Positions 9,902 through 22,591 of a DNA stretch of 64,000 nt are shown piece by piece (position 1 is the first letter of the stretch; every line of letters begins with the position of its first letter). A program made the position numbers and the translations under genes. Below the pieces are notes generated by a model. The model did not search any database, was not told where the DNA came from, and was given only the letters and a program-made list of their open reading frames with translations. Source of the stretch: Auricularia sp. M13 (taxonomy: Eukaryota > Basidiomycota > Agaricomycetes > Auriculariales > Auriculariaceae); contig CM073197.1 of NCBI GenBank assembly GCA_037042915.1, positions 1,426,001-1,490,000 of the forward strand. The letters run 5' to 3'.

Positions 9902-10422
9902 ATTATCGCAAGATATTGTAGATACTACATGAAGCAAGCGTTGATCCTGTATCTTTTTTCTCTTGCAAGTATGTCTGTTCGATGTTGATCCGAGTGCGAG
10001 TTCAGAAGTACATAGTGCTAGAATGGATCCGATTCCGCGACGGGACTTCCTCTCAAACCTTGACTTCATTGCACCGACATGCGTGCTTCCAGGTTATCAA
10101 GGATTCTACGCTATTCTTGTACTTGAAGACCCCCGGTCCAGTGAGATCACTTCAGGCTGAAGACGTGCGTTCGCTCGAACATCATGGCATCCCTGGTCTC
10201 CCCTCGCCTGGACTGCGGCGACGTGGTATGCCCGGTACTTCAGGCGCGAGCTCTATGATGAATCGAATATCTCGCCCTGTGCCTGCTCGGCTCCTGCACC
10301 AAGGCTCGATTATAGTTTGCCCATTCGAGCTAGACTACTCGGATCGCGACGGTTCAAGATATAACGCGCCGACTTTCTCGGAAGCCCCGCTTTCCCTAGT
10401 CTCTCGTTTTGTCTGCTTTGCT
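9902..10422. other. Intergenic region upstream of the GH55 gene
   Basis: Promoter region for the secreted glucanase. A TATA-like ATATAAC lies near 10359-10365, about 60 bases before its ATG. Open frames in the stretch have no family similarity. Confidence 0.45.
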
Positions 10423-13384
10423 ATGGTCTATGTGCTACTCGCGGCTGCCCTCGCTGCCGTCGCTGTCGATGTTGTCGCTGCTTTGGGCTCAAAGTGCTCG
10501 GCACCCATGACGGGCGGAACGAAGGCGTCGAGCGCGCCATTCTGGCTGAACAGCATGCCCAAGCGCGGGACGTCTGCGTATCACGATAATCCGTCGTCGT
10601 ATTCCGTCCGCAGGAGCGTGAAGGACTTCGGCGCCGTGGGAAATGGTGTGGCCGACGATACCGCTGCTATAAATGCCGCTTTGTTGGATGGCGGACGATG
10701 CGGAGCAGGATGCGACGCATCCACGCTCACACCTCTCGTACTGTATTTCCCTTCGGTGTGCCTCTTCAACTTTGTCGTGTTTTGTGCAAATTAATGTGAG
10801 AACGGCAGGGAACGTACAGAATTTCGGGGCCGATCAACGTACCGTACTACACGGTCATGATTGGGAACCCGGGGAATCCTCCAACGATCATCGCGAGCGC
10901 GAACTTCACCGGACCTGCCCTCGTCGGTACGTATACGGTTGCCTCATGCGCTACGGTGCCTTCTAAGCGGCCCATCCAGACGCCGACCCTGGGTGAGCAC
11001 CTGCCTACAATTGGGGCATCCAGTCGACTCAACGCGCGCAGATGGTATGTCAATCAGAACAATTTTTATCGGGTGGGTTCGCCTTTTTCCCTTCGTGCGC
11101 ATACTCACCTCACAAACGTTAGTCTATCAGAAATTTCGTCATCGACTTGCGGTCGCTCCCTGCAACAAGAGCGATGAACGGCATTCACTGGTGAGAACTA
11201 GACTACATCATTGTGAACCCCATTCACCAACCATATGCTACAGGCAAGTATCGCAGGCGACATCCATCTACAATGTTCGCATCGAGATGTCGCGCGATGC
11301 GAATACAAAACATGTTGGTCTTTGGATGGAGAACGGCAGTGGTGGTAAGTTGCTTAGGCACTCGTCGAGACCAGTTCCTGCTGAAACGTGAGCAGGCTTC
11401 TTTGGCGACATCACAGTTAATGTTCGTTGTTATGCGATTCTGAGTCCCTTTTGCTGCTGACTGCCGTTGCAGGGTGGCGCTATTGGCCTTAACATGGGCA
11501 ACCAGCAGTACGATCTTCTGTTTTCCAGCTCAGCAAATTGATAACCTCTGCTAAGGTTCACCGTCCGCAACGTCGTCATCAACAATGCCCAGGTCGGGAT
11601 TAATCTGAACTGGAGCTGGAGTCAGTTCTTTCCCTGTTCCTATTCTTTCACGCTCACGGGAAGTAGTTTGGCTGTTTTACCGCATAACCATCAACAATTG
11701 CAAGGTTGGCTTCCGCCTAACGACGGGTAGCGTACAGAGTTCGCAGGTGCGTTTGCATGGCTCCATCTTGAATACCTATGCAACTTGAAATGATCTTCTT
11801 TGTAGGCCACTGGAGGCACGATTATCGCCGACAGCACGATCACCAATACCGGTACCTTCCTACAGACGACGACCAATCAACCTGGCTCCCTAAAGAGCGC
11901 GTACGCAGTCGATAATGTCCGCCTTTCTGCCGTACCGATCGCTATATCCGACATGAAAGGGAACATTGCGCTCGCGGGCGGCACGAAGACCATTACGCAG
12001 TTCGTGCAAGGAACAATCTATTCAGGGAACAGCACGACTGGAAAGTACACTCGCGCTTCGGTCGCGGGCGTGACCCGTCCTTCTGTACTCGTCGAAGGCG
12101 GAAACTTCGTTTCGCGTTCTCGCCCGCAGTATGCGAACTACGACGCCAGTCAGTTCGTCAGCGTCAAGGCACTAGGGGCCAAGGGTGACGGTCTTACCGA
12201 CGACACCGCTGCTCTGAAAGCCGTCTTCGCTCAGTACGCTGGTTGCAAGGTTATCTTTTTTGACGCCGGCACATACGTCGTCACATCGACCCTCACTATC
12301 CCCGCTGGTGCTCAAATCATTGGGGAAGCATGGTCTACCATCATGGGGGCAGGCTCAGCCTTCTCCAACCCCGCAAACCCTCAGGTCGTCGTGCGGGTCG
12401 GTGACCCTGGCTCGTCTGGCGTTACAGAGATCAGCGACATGCTCTTCACAACCCGTGGGCCAGCTGGAGGCGCCATTGTCATGGAGTGGAATGTTCGTGA
12501 TCCAAGTGGCAAGCAGGGCGTTGCTGGCATGTGGGATTCTATCATTCGCGTGGGAGGTGCCAAAGGGACGAACCTGCTCCTTGGAAATTGCCCGACGACC
12601 AGCACCAGTCCTGAATGCATGGGCGCATTCATGGGTCTGCGCCTCACCAAGCAGTCCACTGCATATATCGAGGTTAGCGTTCGCATATTGTCGGGGGCTA
12701 GTGTTTTTGACAGATTCGTGTGTAGGGTCTTTGGATATGGACTGCCGATCACGATATCGAGGATGGCCCGCAAACCAACATTTTCACTGCTCGCGGACTG
12801 TACTCGGAGAGTCAAGGCCCTGTTTGGCTCATCGGGACGGGCTCTGAACACAACGTCCTTTACCAGTACAACCTTGTTGGCGCAAAAAATCATTTCCTGG
12901 GAATTATACAGGTCCGTCGGTTTAAACCTTCTTCAGACAGCAGTTCAACGCGCTACAGACGGAATCACCATATTACCAACCCACCCCAGCTCCGCCCGTT
13001 CCTTTCACCATCTCAGGCGCTTACAATGATCCGACTAGCTACAGTCTTCCCGGAGACTCGTGGGCCTTGCGCATCAAGAATTCAAGCAACATCCTTGTCT
13101 ACGGCGCCGGGCTGTATAGCTTCTTCAACGTGAGGATAAGGATTTTCCAGTGACATGCGTACTAATCATGCCTTTGGTTATAGAGCTACGACCAGGCGTG
13201 TGTCAATCCAGCAAACTGCCAGAATCAGATTGTTGACATCGACTCGGCCTCGAGCAACATCGTCATCCTCGGCCTTTCCACAGTCGGCGTCGAGAACATG
13301 CTCAGCTTCAACACCAAGGCGATCATCCCGCAACAACCCAACAGATGCGGTTTGCAATCCACGGTCATGAAATGGACCAAGTAG
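10423..13384 (+). CDS. Secreted exo-beta-1,3-glucanase-like enzyme, GH55 family
   Basis: About 13 exons. The product starts with a signal peptide (MVYVLLAAALAAVAVDVVAA) and has the two-lobed beta-helix plan of GH55: lobe 1 opens with DFGAVGNGVADDTAAINAAL and lobe 2 with ALGAKGDGLTDDTAALKAV, the pectate-lyase-3 type repeat. Intermediate exons read IRNFVIDLRSLPA, NGIHWQVSQATSIYNV, GGAIGLNMGNQQ, FYRITINNCK, LWIWTADHDIED, and the C-terminal exon ends QSTVMKWTK before TAG at 13384. Frame holds through every junction I checked. GH55 enzymes split laminarin-type beta-1,3-glucan, for nutrition or wall remodelling. Several introns lie at similar spacing to other basidiomycete GH55 genes as I remember them. 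Confidence 0.9.
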
Positions 13385-13656
13385 AGTACTTATCCCAATT
13401 CTGGATAATTGTTCCACGCATCCGAACCATCATCATCTACCATCACATTCATTCAACATACGTTCATTATCTGCTATATACGGCATACCTTGTCTGTCCT
13501 TACATTGTGAAGAGTATAATATGCACGGACGCTAGTTTTGCAACTGCAACTTGAAGGACTGGACTGCCAAGATGTTTGCCGTGGCAGTGACCATGACGCC
13601 GGCACAAAGCGTGTTGAAGCCACTCTCTGCTTCACGCTTTTCCTTGAGCGGTCATC

Positions 13657-15882
13657 ATGGCTCAGCAGAGCGGCAACGCTTTCACGCAAAAGCCTGTCAA
13701 TTTTGGCTCTGACTACGACGATCCTTATTCAGACAAAGACAAGAGCACAGAATTCGACCGCGCGACGTCGTTCACGCATTATACGACTGGCACCGTAGCC
13801 GAGGACAACTCCAACTTCCTGAATGAACGCGGCGAGACACATGCCCAGGAGCTGGCCAACTCGTATCGCGCCGCGCACGGCAACCACCACCAGCCAGCAG
13901 GTCGCGCAGCGGCTCGAAGGCCCACCGGGCTAATGCACCGAGCGTTGCGACCAGCAGGATGACTGACCTCACGTATATTGACGAGAATTTCGTGAGTTCT
14001 TTGCCTGCACACCGCTAGCTGCGCTCTAGCTCACTCGCGTTCAGAAATATTATTCGTCACGCGAGGCCTCCGGAGCAGACGACGCACACGATGCTGCGCT
14101 TTTGCGAAACCAGGCCGGAAACCCACGCTCAGACACTCCACGCTCTTACGAGGGCATGGGTATGTACTATTTCGTGTGTATGACCGCATAGCTCATCTCC
14201 CCGTAGAGTATAGCGATCCCACCAATGTTCGACAAAACCAGAAACAGGGCGCCTTGCGAAATTTCTTCATGGGCGACGGAAGTCGCTTTCCTCTCGAGCA
14301 GCGCATAGAGAATAAGAAACGTGGCATCGGAAGGCAACGATACCCATTCGTGGTATGGGTTCTCAGCGCAGCAATGATTGGCGTGTGAGTACTGCCTTGC
14401 CCATCGTGCAGACCGTCGACGCTGAGCACTGCATTCCGCAGCGTGCGTTTGCCTCCTAATCCCGTAGGGTACGGGGCGCTAAAGTCTGCATAGTTTGTCT
14501 ACGAGCTCGCGCGTAACTGGCAAGAGCAGGGTACACCGATATCCTTCAAGGTGAGCTGGTTCTTCGTGTCTTCGATCAAATGGTAATTTATCTATGCAGC
14601 CGGTTGTGAACCCGATGTTAGGACCCTCGCAGGATGCTCTCATCAACTTTGGTGCACGTTTTGCACCATGTATGAAGCCTATTGCCGATGTTCCGGTCAC
14701 CATTAGACTTGGATGTGAGTACAAAGTTGCAACGGGTATTTTTCTTCTCTGGATGCTGACCCCCGGCCAGGTCTGAATAACACAGCAAACCCGCCAACGG
14801 AAGAATGTACACTGGAAGACATATGCGGATTCGGTGGCTTCCATGGCAAACCGCCTGACCAATGGTTCCGGTACGTATTCAACAGACCTGCGGGGCAATG
14901 CAAACGAGCTACTTTACTAGCTTCATTACGCCCATCTTCCTGCATGCTGGGATTATACATATCGCATTGAACATGTTCGCCCAGTTCGCACTCGCTGCTC
15001 AGGCAAGTTTTACCCTCCTGCGTCATGCTACAATTCACACCGAAATCAGATAGAACGCGAAATGGGCAGTGGTGGGTTTGCTTTGCTGTACTTTGCCGCA
15101 GGAATATTTGGGTAAGGGACATTTCGTATGTACCACCATAATTTGCAACTCAATATCTTCCAGGAATGTCGTAAGCTTTTGTTCTGTATGACACGGACTT
15201 CGGCTGACTGGTGAAGCTTGGAGCAAACTTCGCTTTAATCGGTTCGCCCTCTGTGGGTGCATCCGGAGCAATTTTTGGCACAATCGCGGTACTCTGGGTA
15301 GACCTCTTTGCTCATTGGCAATTCGAACGACAACCCAAGAAGAAAGTATGTCATCATGCTACCATTTCGTTGTAGCTAGTGACGCGGCTTTTTGCAAGCT
15401 CCTCTTCCTCCTAATTGACCTTCTCATCGGCATTGGGCTTGGCTATATTCCTGGAGTCGACAATTTCGGTCAGCTCTGTCTTTCCTCTCCGAGTGTAGGC
15501 ATCTCACACAATGTAGCTCATCTCGGAGGGTTCTTTATGGGCCTACTTTGCGCTATCATCTTCCTCCCTGTCATTAGCACGACGCGACGGCACAAGACGA
15601 TATTCTGGGTTCTGCGCATCTTAACGATACCCGTCGCGGTAATCATGTTCGTTGTTCTCATTCGAAACTTCTACACTGGCGATCCATATTCTGCCTGTTC
15701 TGGCTGCCGGTACGTACCTTGCATCATATTCTACTGTGCTCTGATTGTGTCATAGATATCTGTCCTGCTTTCCTACTGCCTCTAACAACCACTGCAAAGG
15801 TCGGTGGTGCAACCTTGTGATTTGCTCGTGCCTAAATTCTGAATACGCGGCAGGGACTGGTTTGGTAATAACTAACTCTTGA
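13657..15882 (+). CDS. Rhomboid-family intramembrane serine protease
   Basis: Many exons. Catalytic Ser lies in GASGAIFG (Ser codon 15262-15264) and the catalytic His in NFAHLGGF (codon 15519-15521), formed only when intron 15469-15516 is removed. Preceding helices include FITPIFLHAGIIHIALNMFAQF with the HxxxN-type motif. The N-terminal 150 residues are polar and cytosolic (DYDDPYSDKDKS), then comes a Cys-containing loop and six or more membrane segments, as in secretory-pathway rhomboids. Introns include a canonical GC-AG one (15003-15049, CAG|GCAAGT) and a 7-nt exon GAATGTC at 15164-15170. At about 13862-13900 the frame changes; a 35-38 nt intron (GTATCG...CAG) or one missing base explains it. 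The last exon joins at 15858 or so, giving CKGTGLVITNS. Confidence 0.85.
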
Positions 15883-16101
15883 GCGCTCACCTGAGTGGAT
15901 GGATGTGAGGAATGGACGATGCATGTATCGTAGTGTCAGAATATTCAGCGGACATTAGTTTCCTTCACGAAATCGTCGCGTGTATCATACGAGTGCGAAG
16001 ATCTCTTCTGAATTGTGAAGTTGACTGGAAAGGTGATTGGCCTCGGCTGTTCCTGCAGCGGTCAAATAACTCAGGCTCGGCTTCTTGCTCCCTCCATCCC
16101 C

Positions 16102-18910
16102 ATGGCCAACTCTCGAAAGCCGACGTTTTCTCTCGACCCACTGTGGCCGCATTACGGCTCGGCGGGACTCATCGCAGTGACCTTCCTTCTTGGTGTTTTG
16201 AGACTCTTTCTTCTTGGTATGGACGAGGGGCCTCCAGTTACGTGTCGCACGCGCTTACCCGTACGTTCCACAGACTGGTCAGATCCCAAGCACTGCGGTG
16301 CGCTGATGAATACGGGGACATGGCTGGACGATAACTTCAAGAATTGGCAGCCAGAAGGTACGCTGTCGGTTCGCGCATGCCGGCTTGCCCTAATGCCCAA
16401 TGTTCCAGGCTGCATGACCCATCAGTACAAGGCGAGCGACATAGAAACTTGCATGAAATATCGTCGCGTCGTCTTCATTGGCGATAGCGTTACGAGGCAA
16501 CTCTTCTTCACCGTCGCCCACTTGGCCGACAAGGATCTGCCGCAGGGTCCTCCAAGCGACGACAAAAAGCATTCCGACTACAACTTTGAGTCCAAATCTC
16601 ACATCGACTTCAACTTCTACTGGGACCCGTTCCTGAATACGTCGACCACTCAAACCATTCTTAATGGCAATACCGACTTCGCCGGTGCAGGGTCTGCGCC
16701 GGACTCACAGCGGCCAACCCTACTTGTTCTGGGCTCTGGGCTTTGGTACCTCCGCCACTCAGCCACGACGGGAGGTCTGCCAACCTGGACCTCAATGATT
16801 GATACGACGTTCGCGAAGATTGCAAAAGCAAATCCGCCACTCGCATCGCGAGTCGTCTTCCTACCCGTCGAGGAAGTGGTGGAATCCCAGCTGCGGGAGG
16901 ACCGCGCCGCGTCGATTCATCCCTCGGACATAGAAGCCATGAACTCTGACCTCGCCCACCGTATCTCCCCGCCAACTCTGGGCATTTGGAACAGCGACGG
17001 CGTGTTTGCAGGCACCGCGTCCAAGTCCCAGCCATTGCCAATCGCACTTCCTCTTGCATTCAACCGTATGCTGGACCCGTCCCAGAGCAAGGATGGGCTG
17101 CATTTCTCCCCCGCCGTCATTCAGACGCAGGCAAACCTGTTGTTGAATTTGCGTTGTAACGACGAGCTTCCCAAAGTTTTCCCTCTCGACAAGACTTGCT
17201 GCAGAAGCTACCCCACTCCTTCGTCACTACAACTGCTTGTTCTCACTGTTATTGTTCTCTGGGGCCCTATTGCTCGCTTCGGACGGCCTTATTTAGGTAT
17301 GGGCTGTCACCTCATCCACTGGACCCACGTACTGAGGCTGTCACAGATCAACATCCCACCCTGGCAAACTTCTTTCCGGGCGCCGATTATGCCATGTCTA
17401 TGTCAATCTTTGGACTGGCCATCGCGTTGACTTTCTTTGCTGACCGAACGGGGGTCTGGCTGAAGGAGCAGAAAGCATATGATCCATGGATATTCGCATT
17501 TCTGACATTAGCTGCATTGGGCGCTGGACTTGCAACTATGAAGTCGGCCGACAAGGATCTCGGTTTCTTGAACCGTGAACAGACCGACGAATGGAAGGGA
17601 TGGATGCAGCGTATGCATATATTTCGTGGGTTGCGCCTAGTATATTGCTGACATGACCGTATGCAGTCGCAATTCTTATCTATCATTATTTCGGTGCTTC
17701 TAAGATTTCCGGCATTTACAACCCCATTCGAGCTCTCGTCGCTGCCTACCTGTTCATGACGGGCTACGGGCACACCACGTTCTACCTCAAGAAAGCAGAC
17801 TTTGGCTTCTTGCGCATCGCCCAAGTCATGGTCCGCCTCAACCTCCTTACCATCGCGCTCGCCTACACCATGAACACCGACTACATCAGCTATTACTTCG
17901 CACCTCTCGTTTCCTGGTGGTTCATCATCATCTACGTCACTCTCTACGTCGGCAAGGCGTACAATAACTCTGCCATATTCGTACTCATCAAGATCATCCT
18001 TTCTCTGGCGCTCGTGACTTGGTTCATGAGAACGCCGTGGCTCCTCGAAGACTTCTTCGCTCTCCTCAAGCAATTCTTCCGCATTGGCTGGTCCGCGAAA
18101 GAGTGGAACTTCCGAGTCTCGCTGGACTTATGGATCGTATACTTCGGTATGGTGTCCGCTTTGGCGTACATCAAATTCCGGGAACTGCGGCTCGGCGACC
18201 ACCCGCGCTGGCCCATGGTCCAACGAGTCTCGCTCGTCCTTGCTGGCATAACTATGCTGTGGTACTTTGGCTTCGAACTCTCTCAGCCAGACAAGTTCAG
18301 GTACAACGTTTGGCATCCATACATCGCATTCCTACCGGTAGCTGCTTTCGTTGTTTTACGCAACGCGAATGTCAAGCTGCGTGGCGCCTCGTCTCGCCTG
18401 TTTGCCTTCATCGGCACATGCTCGCTCGAGACGTTCATTCTACAGTACCATATCTGGCTTGCCGCGGATACGCGCGGCATCCTCCTCGTCATCCCGGGCA
18501 CGCGTTGGCGGCCGCTGAACATGGTGATATCCACCATTATGTTCGTCTACCTCAGCTACAAAGTCGCGAACGCTACTGGTGACCTCACTACGTGGATTTG
18601 CGGGTCCAAGAAGGGCGGCAGCCTACCGACAGCTGCCGCTGCCGCACGACAGCCCGCTGCACCCGCAGCTACCGCGGAGGAAGCAATTCCGCTGGCTTCG
18701 CGAGTCGACGGCGAAGCCGCTAAGCCCGCCGCGAACGGCGAACGTTGGGTTGACCGCCTCGCCAACACGCCGGCGTCGTCCTCGAATCCGGGCTTCAGGA
18801 TGTTCAAAGAGAGTGGCGCGCTTTCGAAGCTCAACCTGGGCCTGCCGGTCAAAGTAGGCGCCTCATTGGCAGTCTTGTGGATCTTGAATCTGCTGTGGCC
18901 AACTCCGTAG
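16102..18910 (+). CDS. CAS1: Cas1-like sialate/glycan O-acetyltransferase
   Basis: Multi-pass membrane protein with a lumenal SGNH/GDSL-like domain followed by a Cas1p-type acyltransferase domain, as in Cryptococcus Cas1 (capsule O-acetylation) and animal CASD1. The N-terminus has one membrane segment (LIAVTFLLGVLRLFLLG), then the SGNH block GDSVTRQLF (about residue 110) and the distal DGLHF with the catalytic Asp/His. The C-terminal half has about ten hydrophobic helices (NPIRALVAAYLFMTGYGHTTF, LETFILQYHIWLAADT) and an Ala-rich tail. Introns are 16358-16408 (51 nt, in frame, so a readthrough frame exists), one at about 17295-17346, and one at about 17611-17667. The start 16102 (MANSRKPTFSL) opens just before the first membrane helix. 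Predicted to act in the Golgi on wall or secreted glycans. Confidence 0.9.
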
Positions 18911-19116
18911 ACTGTGCCACAGTCCCTCACTCGTGTAGATTTTCTTGGGCGCTGTCTTTGTGCGTGGATAAATAATTGCATGGACCTTGACAGCCACAGC
19001 AGCAGAGCTGTCTTCTTGTGTTGGGCATTGGCTTATTATGGGCGGGGTTTTCCGGCACTCGGGTAGAGAATCGGACCTACAAATGTAACAAGTACTCTTG
19101 CCTTGTTATCGCTACG

Positions 19117-20485
19117 ATGTCAGCCAGGCGTCCTGTCGTCAATCCTCCAATCACACCTCCAATCATCAAGGACATGTTCGAAGCCTTGAGAGTTCGGCAC
19201 CCTGCCACCGACGCGGCTTTCTTCACATTCTTTACCCGAAGAGTCTATGACCCCGCCGGCACCGCTCTAATAAGACAACGAGTTCTCCCTCCCAGCGTCC
19301 TTGGTCATCGACGCGTGCCGCATCGTTTCCCAGCAGTACGACGAGAGTATGACTTTCCTGTCCTCGTCGTCGGATCCCAGCCAGGCTCCGTTCAATGGCG
19401 CCATCCTGCCTAGCGGGGATTATTATTTCCATGTTCGAGACTGTGCCAACTACCCGTTCTGCCCCAATTTCGACAGCTGGCGAGTGCTTCGTCGCCAGGA
19501 AGTCCCCGGAAAGTGGTTCTCCGCTGCGCACCCTCAGACTACCCTACTCCAGTGGCCGACTGCTTCTTGGGCAACGATACATGGGTCTCAGTCTGAAGTG
19601 TCGGGCAACGCCAAGGGAATAGATGGTAGGTGTACTATGTGTGGTCGCGCCGGTGGCGACAAATACATCCAAAGCGCCCACGTGGTACCCAGGGCGCTGG
19701 CAGGCTGGGTGTGCAACTCTACATTGAAATCATATGTTTCATTCAATATTGCTTGCAGTACCTCAGGCATGCAATCTGGGAACGCTCCACTATGCCATGG
19801 TTTTGCCTACTAAACTGGATCATACGAATGCGGTGAACGACATTCGCAACGTGATTGCCATGTCGGCCGAGTGTCTCGAGGCGTGGGACGCCTACGATTT
19901 TGTACATTTTCCAGTCGACGGCACGATGGGAACTATCTACATCACCGGCACTACTTACGATGATGCAATACGCTACCACATGCGTGCCTTTGTTCTGCCA
20001 GAGCGCGCAGATCCCTTCCTGTTTTTCCTTCGATTCGTCTACGTTGCCTTCAAAAAGCTGACTCTTGGCCAACACCAGTCGTGTCTCGGGACGGCGCCCA
20101 AACGTACGGCCAAGGCGCGTGCTGGCGCATCGTCTGTCGGTTCTGGCGTGTCTACGCCGTCTGGCATCGTCATGTCTGCTCCGTCTGCATCTGAGGAGCA
20201 CCTGCCTCATCAAGAAATGGATATCGATCAGTTTGCCAGTGGTAGACGTTCGTTTGAGGAGGATATGCACGACTTGGCAAAAAAGATGATAGGTGCAATG
20301 GTTGACATGCTTCGGTCTAAATTTCTAACTGTAACGCAGACATGGGTTGGGATATCCCTGAGGACCTCAAGACCGTCTTGAACCCCGAGTCCGAAGAAGA
20401 GAGACAGGGTCTATCCGAGCTCGTGTGCAAGTGGCGGGCTGAGCATCCGAATATCTCACAGCAGAGCGGCTGTGATGATATCTAA
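19117..20485 (+). CDS. HNH-endonuclease-like fungal protein
   Basis: The middle reads CTMCGRAGGDKYIQSAHVVPRALAGW, then after an intron (donor GTGTGC near 19710, acceptor CTCAG near 19768) LHYAMVLPTKLDHTNAVNDI, NVIAMSAECLEAWD and YDFVHFPVDG. CxxC...AHVVP followed by an N...N...D-type segment is the plan of the HNH_2-like domain found in large basidiomycete families of unknown role. The C-terminus has an acidic, Ser-rich linker (SAPSASEEHLPHQEMDID) and, after intron 20292-20340, DMGWDIPEDLKTVLNPESEE to TAA at 20485. The N-terminal part is not settled: MSARRPVVNPPITPPII (19117) and the following VIDACRIVSQQYDE are in different frames, and no good intron joins them. Whether the nuclease is active cannot be said. 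Confidence 0.6.
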
Positions 20486-21074
20486 GTGCACACTCCTACC
20501 CTCTCTTTGTGGGTCACTGTTTTTTGCAGTCACAGCTCCCACTGATGGCTTGATAGTCGCGCTTGAAACCCGTTCCGAATGCTTTTTGCTTGTCGCTGGT
20601 TAATCGATCGTGCTGTTTTCGCTGCTTCCAATTCATGGACTATCTCTACCGTTGCATTTGGTAGCACTCTAGCAAAGCTATTACCCTTCCACGTCAGACG
20701 GCGAGTCTCATTACTTTTGCAAATGGTAATAATCTATTTGGCCTGCGATTTTCTTGGATGTCGCCGCTGTTTGCGCGAAGTTACTCAGCGCGTACTCTAA
20801 TAGCAGACTGCGCTGGTCAGATGATGTATCCAAAGAGACGGTGTTCTTGAGAGTTTTCATCCGATCTAGAGTGTGCGGCAGAGTAGAGCGAAAGTACATC
20901 CATCCCTGCAATTTGCATTGGGTGCGCATAAACGGAAGAGCACTTCATGAGCAGATGGAGAGCACTCTGAGCAAATCGAGGCGTTTGAGTCGGGACACGA
21001 AGCAACTATGCAGTTCCGAAAGCTTGTCGGCATTTACCGTAAATCCGTTCGTCCTCCCCAATTCTTGGCCGATA
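20486..21074. other. Intergenic region upstream of eL39
   Basis: Holds the 3' UTR of the HNH-like gene and the promoter of the ribosomal protein gene. I see no coding similarity, repeat or structured RNA. Confidence 0.45.
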
Positions 21075-21603
21075 ATGGTGCGTCGCCCGCGAACGTCCCA
21101 AGCGATGCGCTGACTGTGTCGGTTATTTCTTGACCTCGACCGCTCCATTTCTAATTGCTTGGCCCCGACGCGCTGCTCCATCTTATTCCGTCGTTTTTGC
21201 TGGACATCGCCGTCGACGACCATCAACAGCCGTCGCAAAAGTCGTTCCGCGTAAAGCAAAAGCTCGCGAAGGCGTCGCGCCAGAACCGGTGAGTGTGATA
21301 TTGCGTTTCTTTTCTCCGGGCGAGGCTCGCGGTGCTGTTGGTTGCACATGTCCGGTCCGCCACTTGACTTTGCCAGGCAGCATCGCGTCTGAGCGAGCGT
21401 TGCGCTTACTGCGACGTCCTGATGACGAGCCATTTGTGCAATTGCGGGGTCGCGCTCTCCGCGAACAGTCTGAATAATTGTACAGTCGCTGACTCGTTCT
21501 GTCGTCTAGCCCCATTCCCCAGTGGTTCCGGTTGAAGACGGGCAACAAAATCCAGTACAACGCCAAGCGCCGCCACTGGCGCCGCACGAAGCTCAACTTG
21601 TAG
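21075..21603 (+). CDS. RPL39: 60S ribosomal protein eL39
   Basis: Three exons: 21075-21077 (the ATG alone), 21230-21288 and 21510-21603, total 51 residues, the family's exact length. Read as [19 protein letters not shown] then [20 protein letters not shown] and [11 protein letters not shown]. eL39 lines the exit tunnel of the large subunit. The first intron (21078-21229) follows the start codon directly with donor GTGCGT; the second (21289-21509, 221 nt) is long for this window. Ribosomal-protein introns in fungi often hold snoRNAs; only a weak C/D-like pair was found here (see rejected list). Because the first exon is three bases and the protein short, automatic annotation could easily miss this gene. 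Confidence 0.93.
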
Positions 21604-21837
21604 ATGCGGGGAGACGAAACTTTGCGACGCCCAGCCATGTCGCCTGGGAGCTGTGGGGAGCTAGTGTATGCCGAGCCATTGCCATGAATTCTACCGTCCA
21701 TGCTCGTTCCATGCATTCATACTCGTCGAACCTGAACTCTCTCAAGCGTCGCAGTTGGACCGCAATATCCAAACAACCCAATTTTGCTTCGGGCAACCTG
21801 CTGAAACGCATATTGCTTTACAACACCACAAGCCTGC

Positions 21838-22591
21838 TCAAACCAACGTCAACTCGTACGACGTCGTAATGTTCGTCTGCGCATAAGGGAAGTTCGGAAT
21901 GGGGATGCCGATGACGCGCAAGTCAATGTCGGCGTGCTGGATGTCGATCTTCGTGCGGGAATGTGAGTACTCTCCGATCGGGTAGCATGCATTTCAGGCC
22001 CACCTTGCCAAGGGCGATGAGGTCGAGCGAGTTGAGCGCGCCTTGGGTGAGCAAGACGTTCGGGATGAGCGTGCTGTTGGCGGTCTTGCCGAACGGCGGG
22101 ACGGTGAATTCGCCTTTGGCAAAGGTCGCGTTGAACTCTGCGTATGTCGTGCCATTGACGCCAGCCTTTCGGCATTTGCATGAGATGATCGCCGTTAATG
22201 AGCTGCGGTTTGTCTCGCGCACCTTGCTCCGCATACCCTCAATGTGCAGAGGAACGAGAAGGTCATTCTTAACTGGAATGCGTTGCATGAGCTGCGCTGC
22301 CTTTTCTCCTTGCTGACTTACGAGTCACGATGACACTGGATGGAACGGCGGTGAGACATGCTGCGAACGCAATGAGACGGAAAGCAGCACTCACGAGGCG
22401 AGGTTCGTCGTGAGCGTCTCGAGGCTGATGAACACATAGACATGCTGGACGATGTTGAGCAGGTCCCCGATGTCGCTCAGAATGTCGCGCTTGGCGGCCT
22501 CGAGATCCTTCTCCACCACGGGCGTCGGCGTTGGCGTGGCGAGCGCAGAGCCGAGCGCGAGCGCGAGCACGGAGAGCGGGGCGAACTTCAT
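21838..22591 (-). CDS. Small secreted protein of unknown function
   Basis: Starts with a signal peptide (MKFAPLSVLALALGSALATP). Later exons read KNDLLVPLHIEGMRSKV, AEFNATFAKGEFTVPPFGK, NVLLTQGALNSLDLIALGK and, after an intron of 56 nt near 22015-21960, IDIQHADIDLRVIGIPIPNF with the end SYELTLV before TGA at 21838. The alternation of short hydrophobic strands resembles fungal DUF3712/LEA-type secreted beta-sandwich proteins, but I am not sure. The second coding exon (39 nt near 22340-22300) keeps frame between its neighbours but reads as poor protein in that frame, so exon choice there is doubtful. An upstream in-frame ATG at 22624 is possible; I chose 22591 as it opens the signal peptide. Confidence 0.6.

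Noticed and set aside
21417-21478. Box C/D snoRNA in eL39 intron 2 (TGATGA ... CTGA)
   Set aside because: The two boxes occur about 55 nt apart, but there is no C'/D' pair, no terminal stem and no rRNA complementarity I could recognise.
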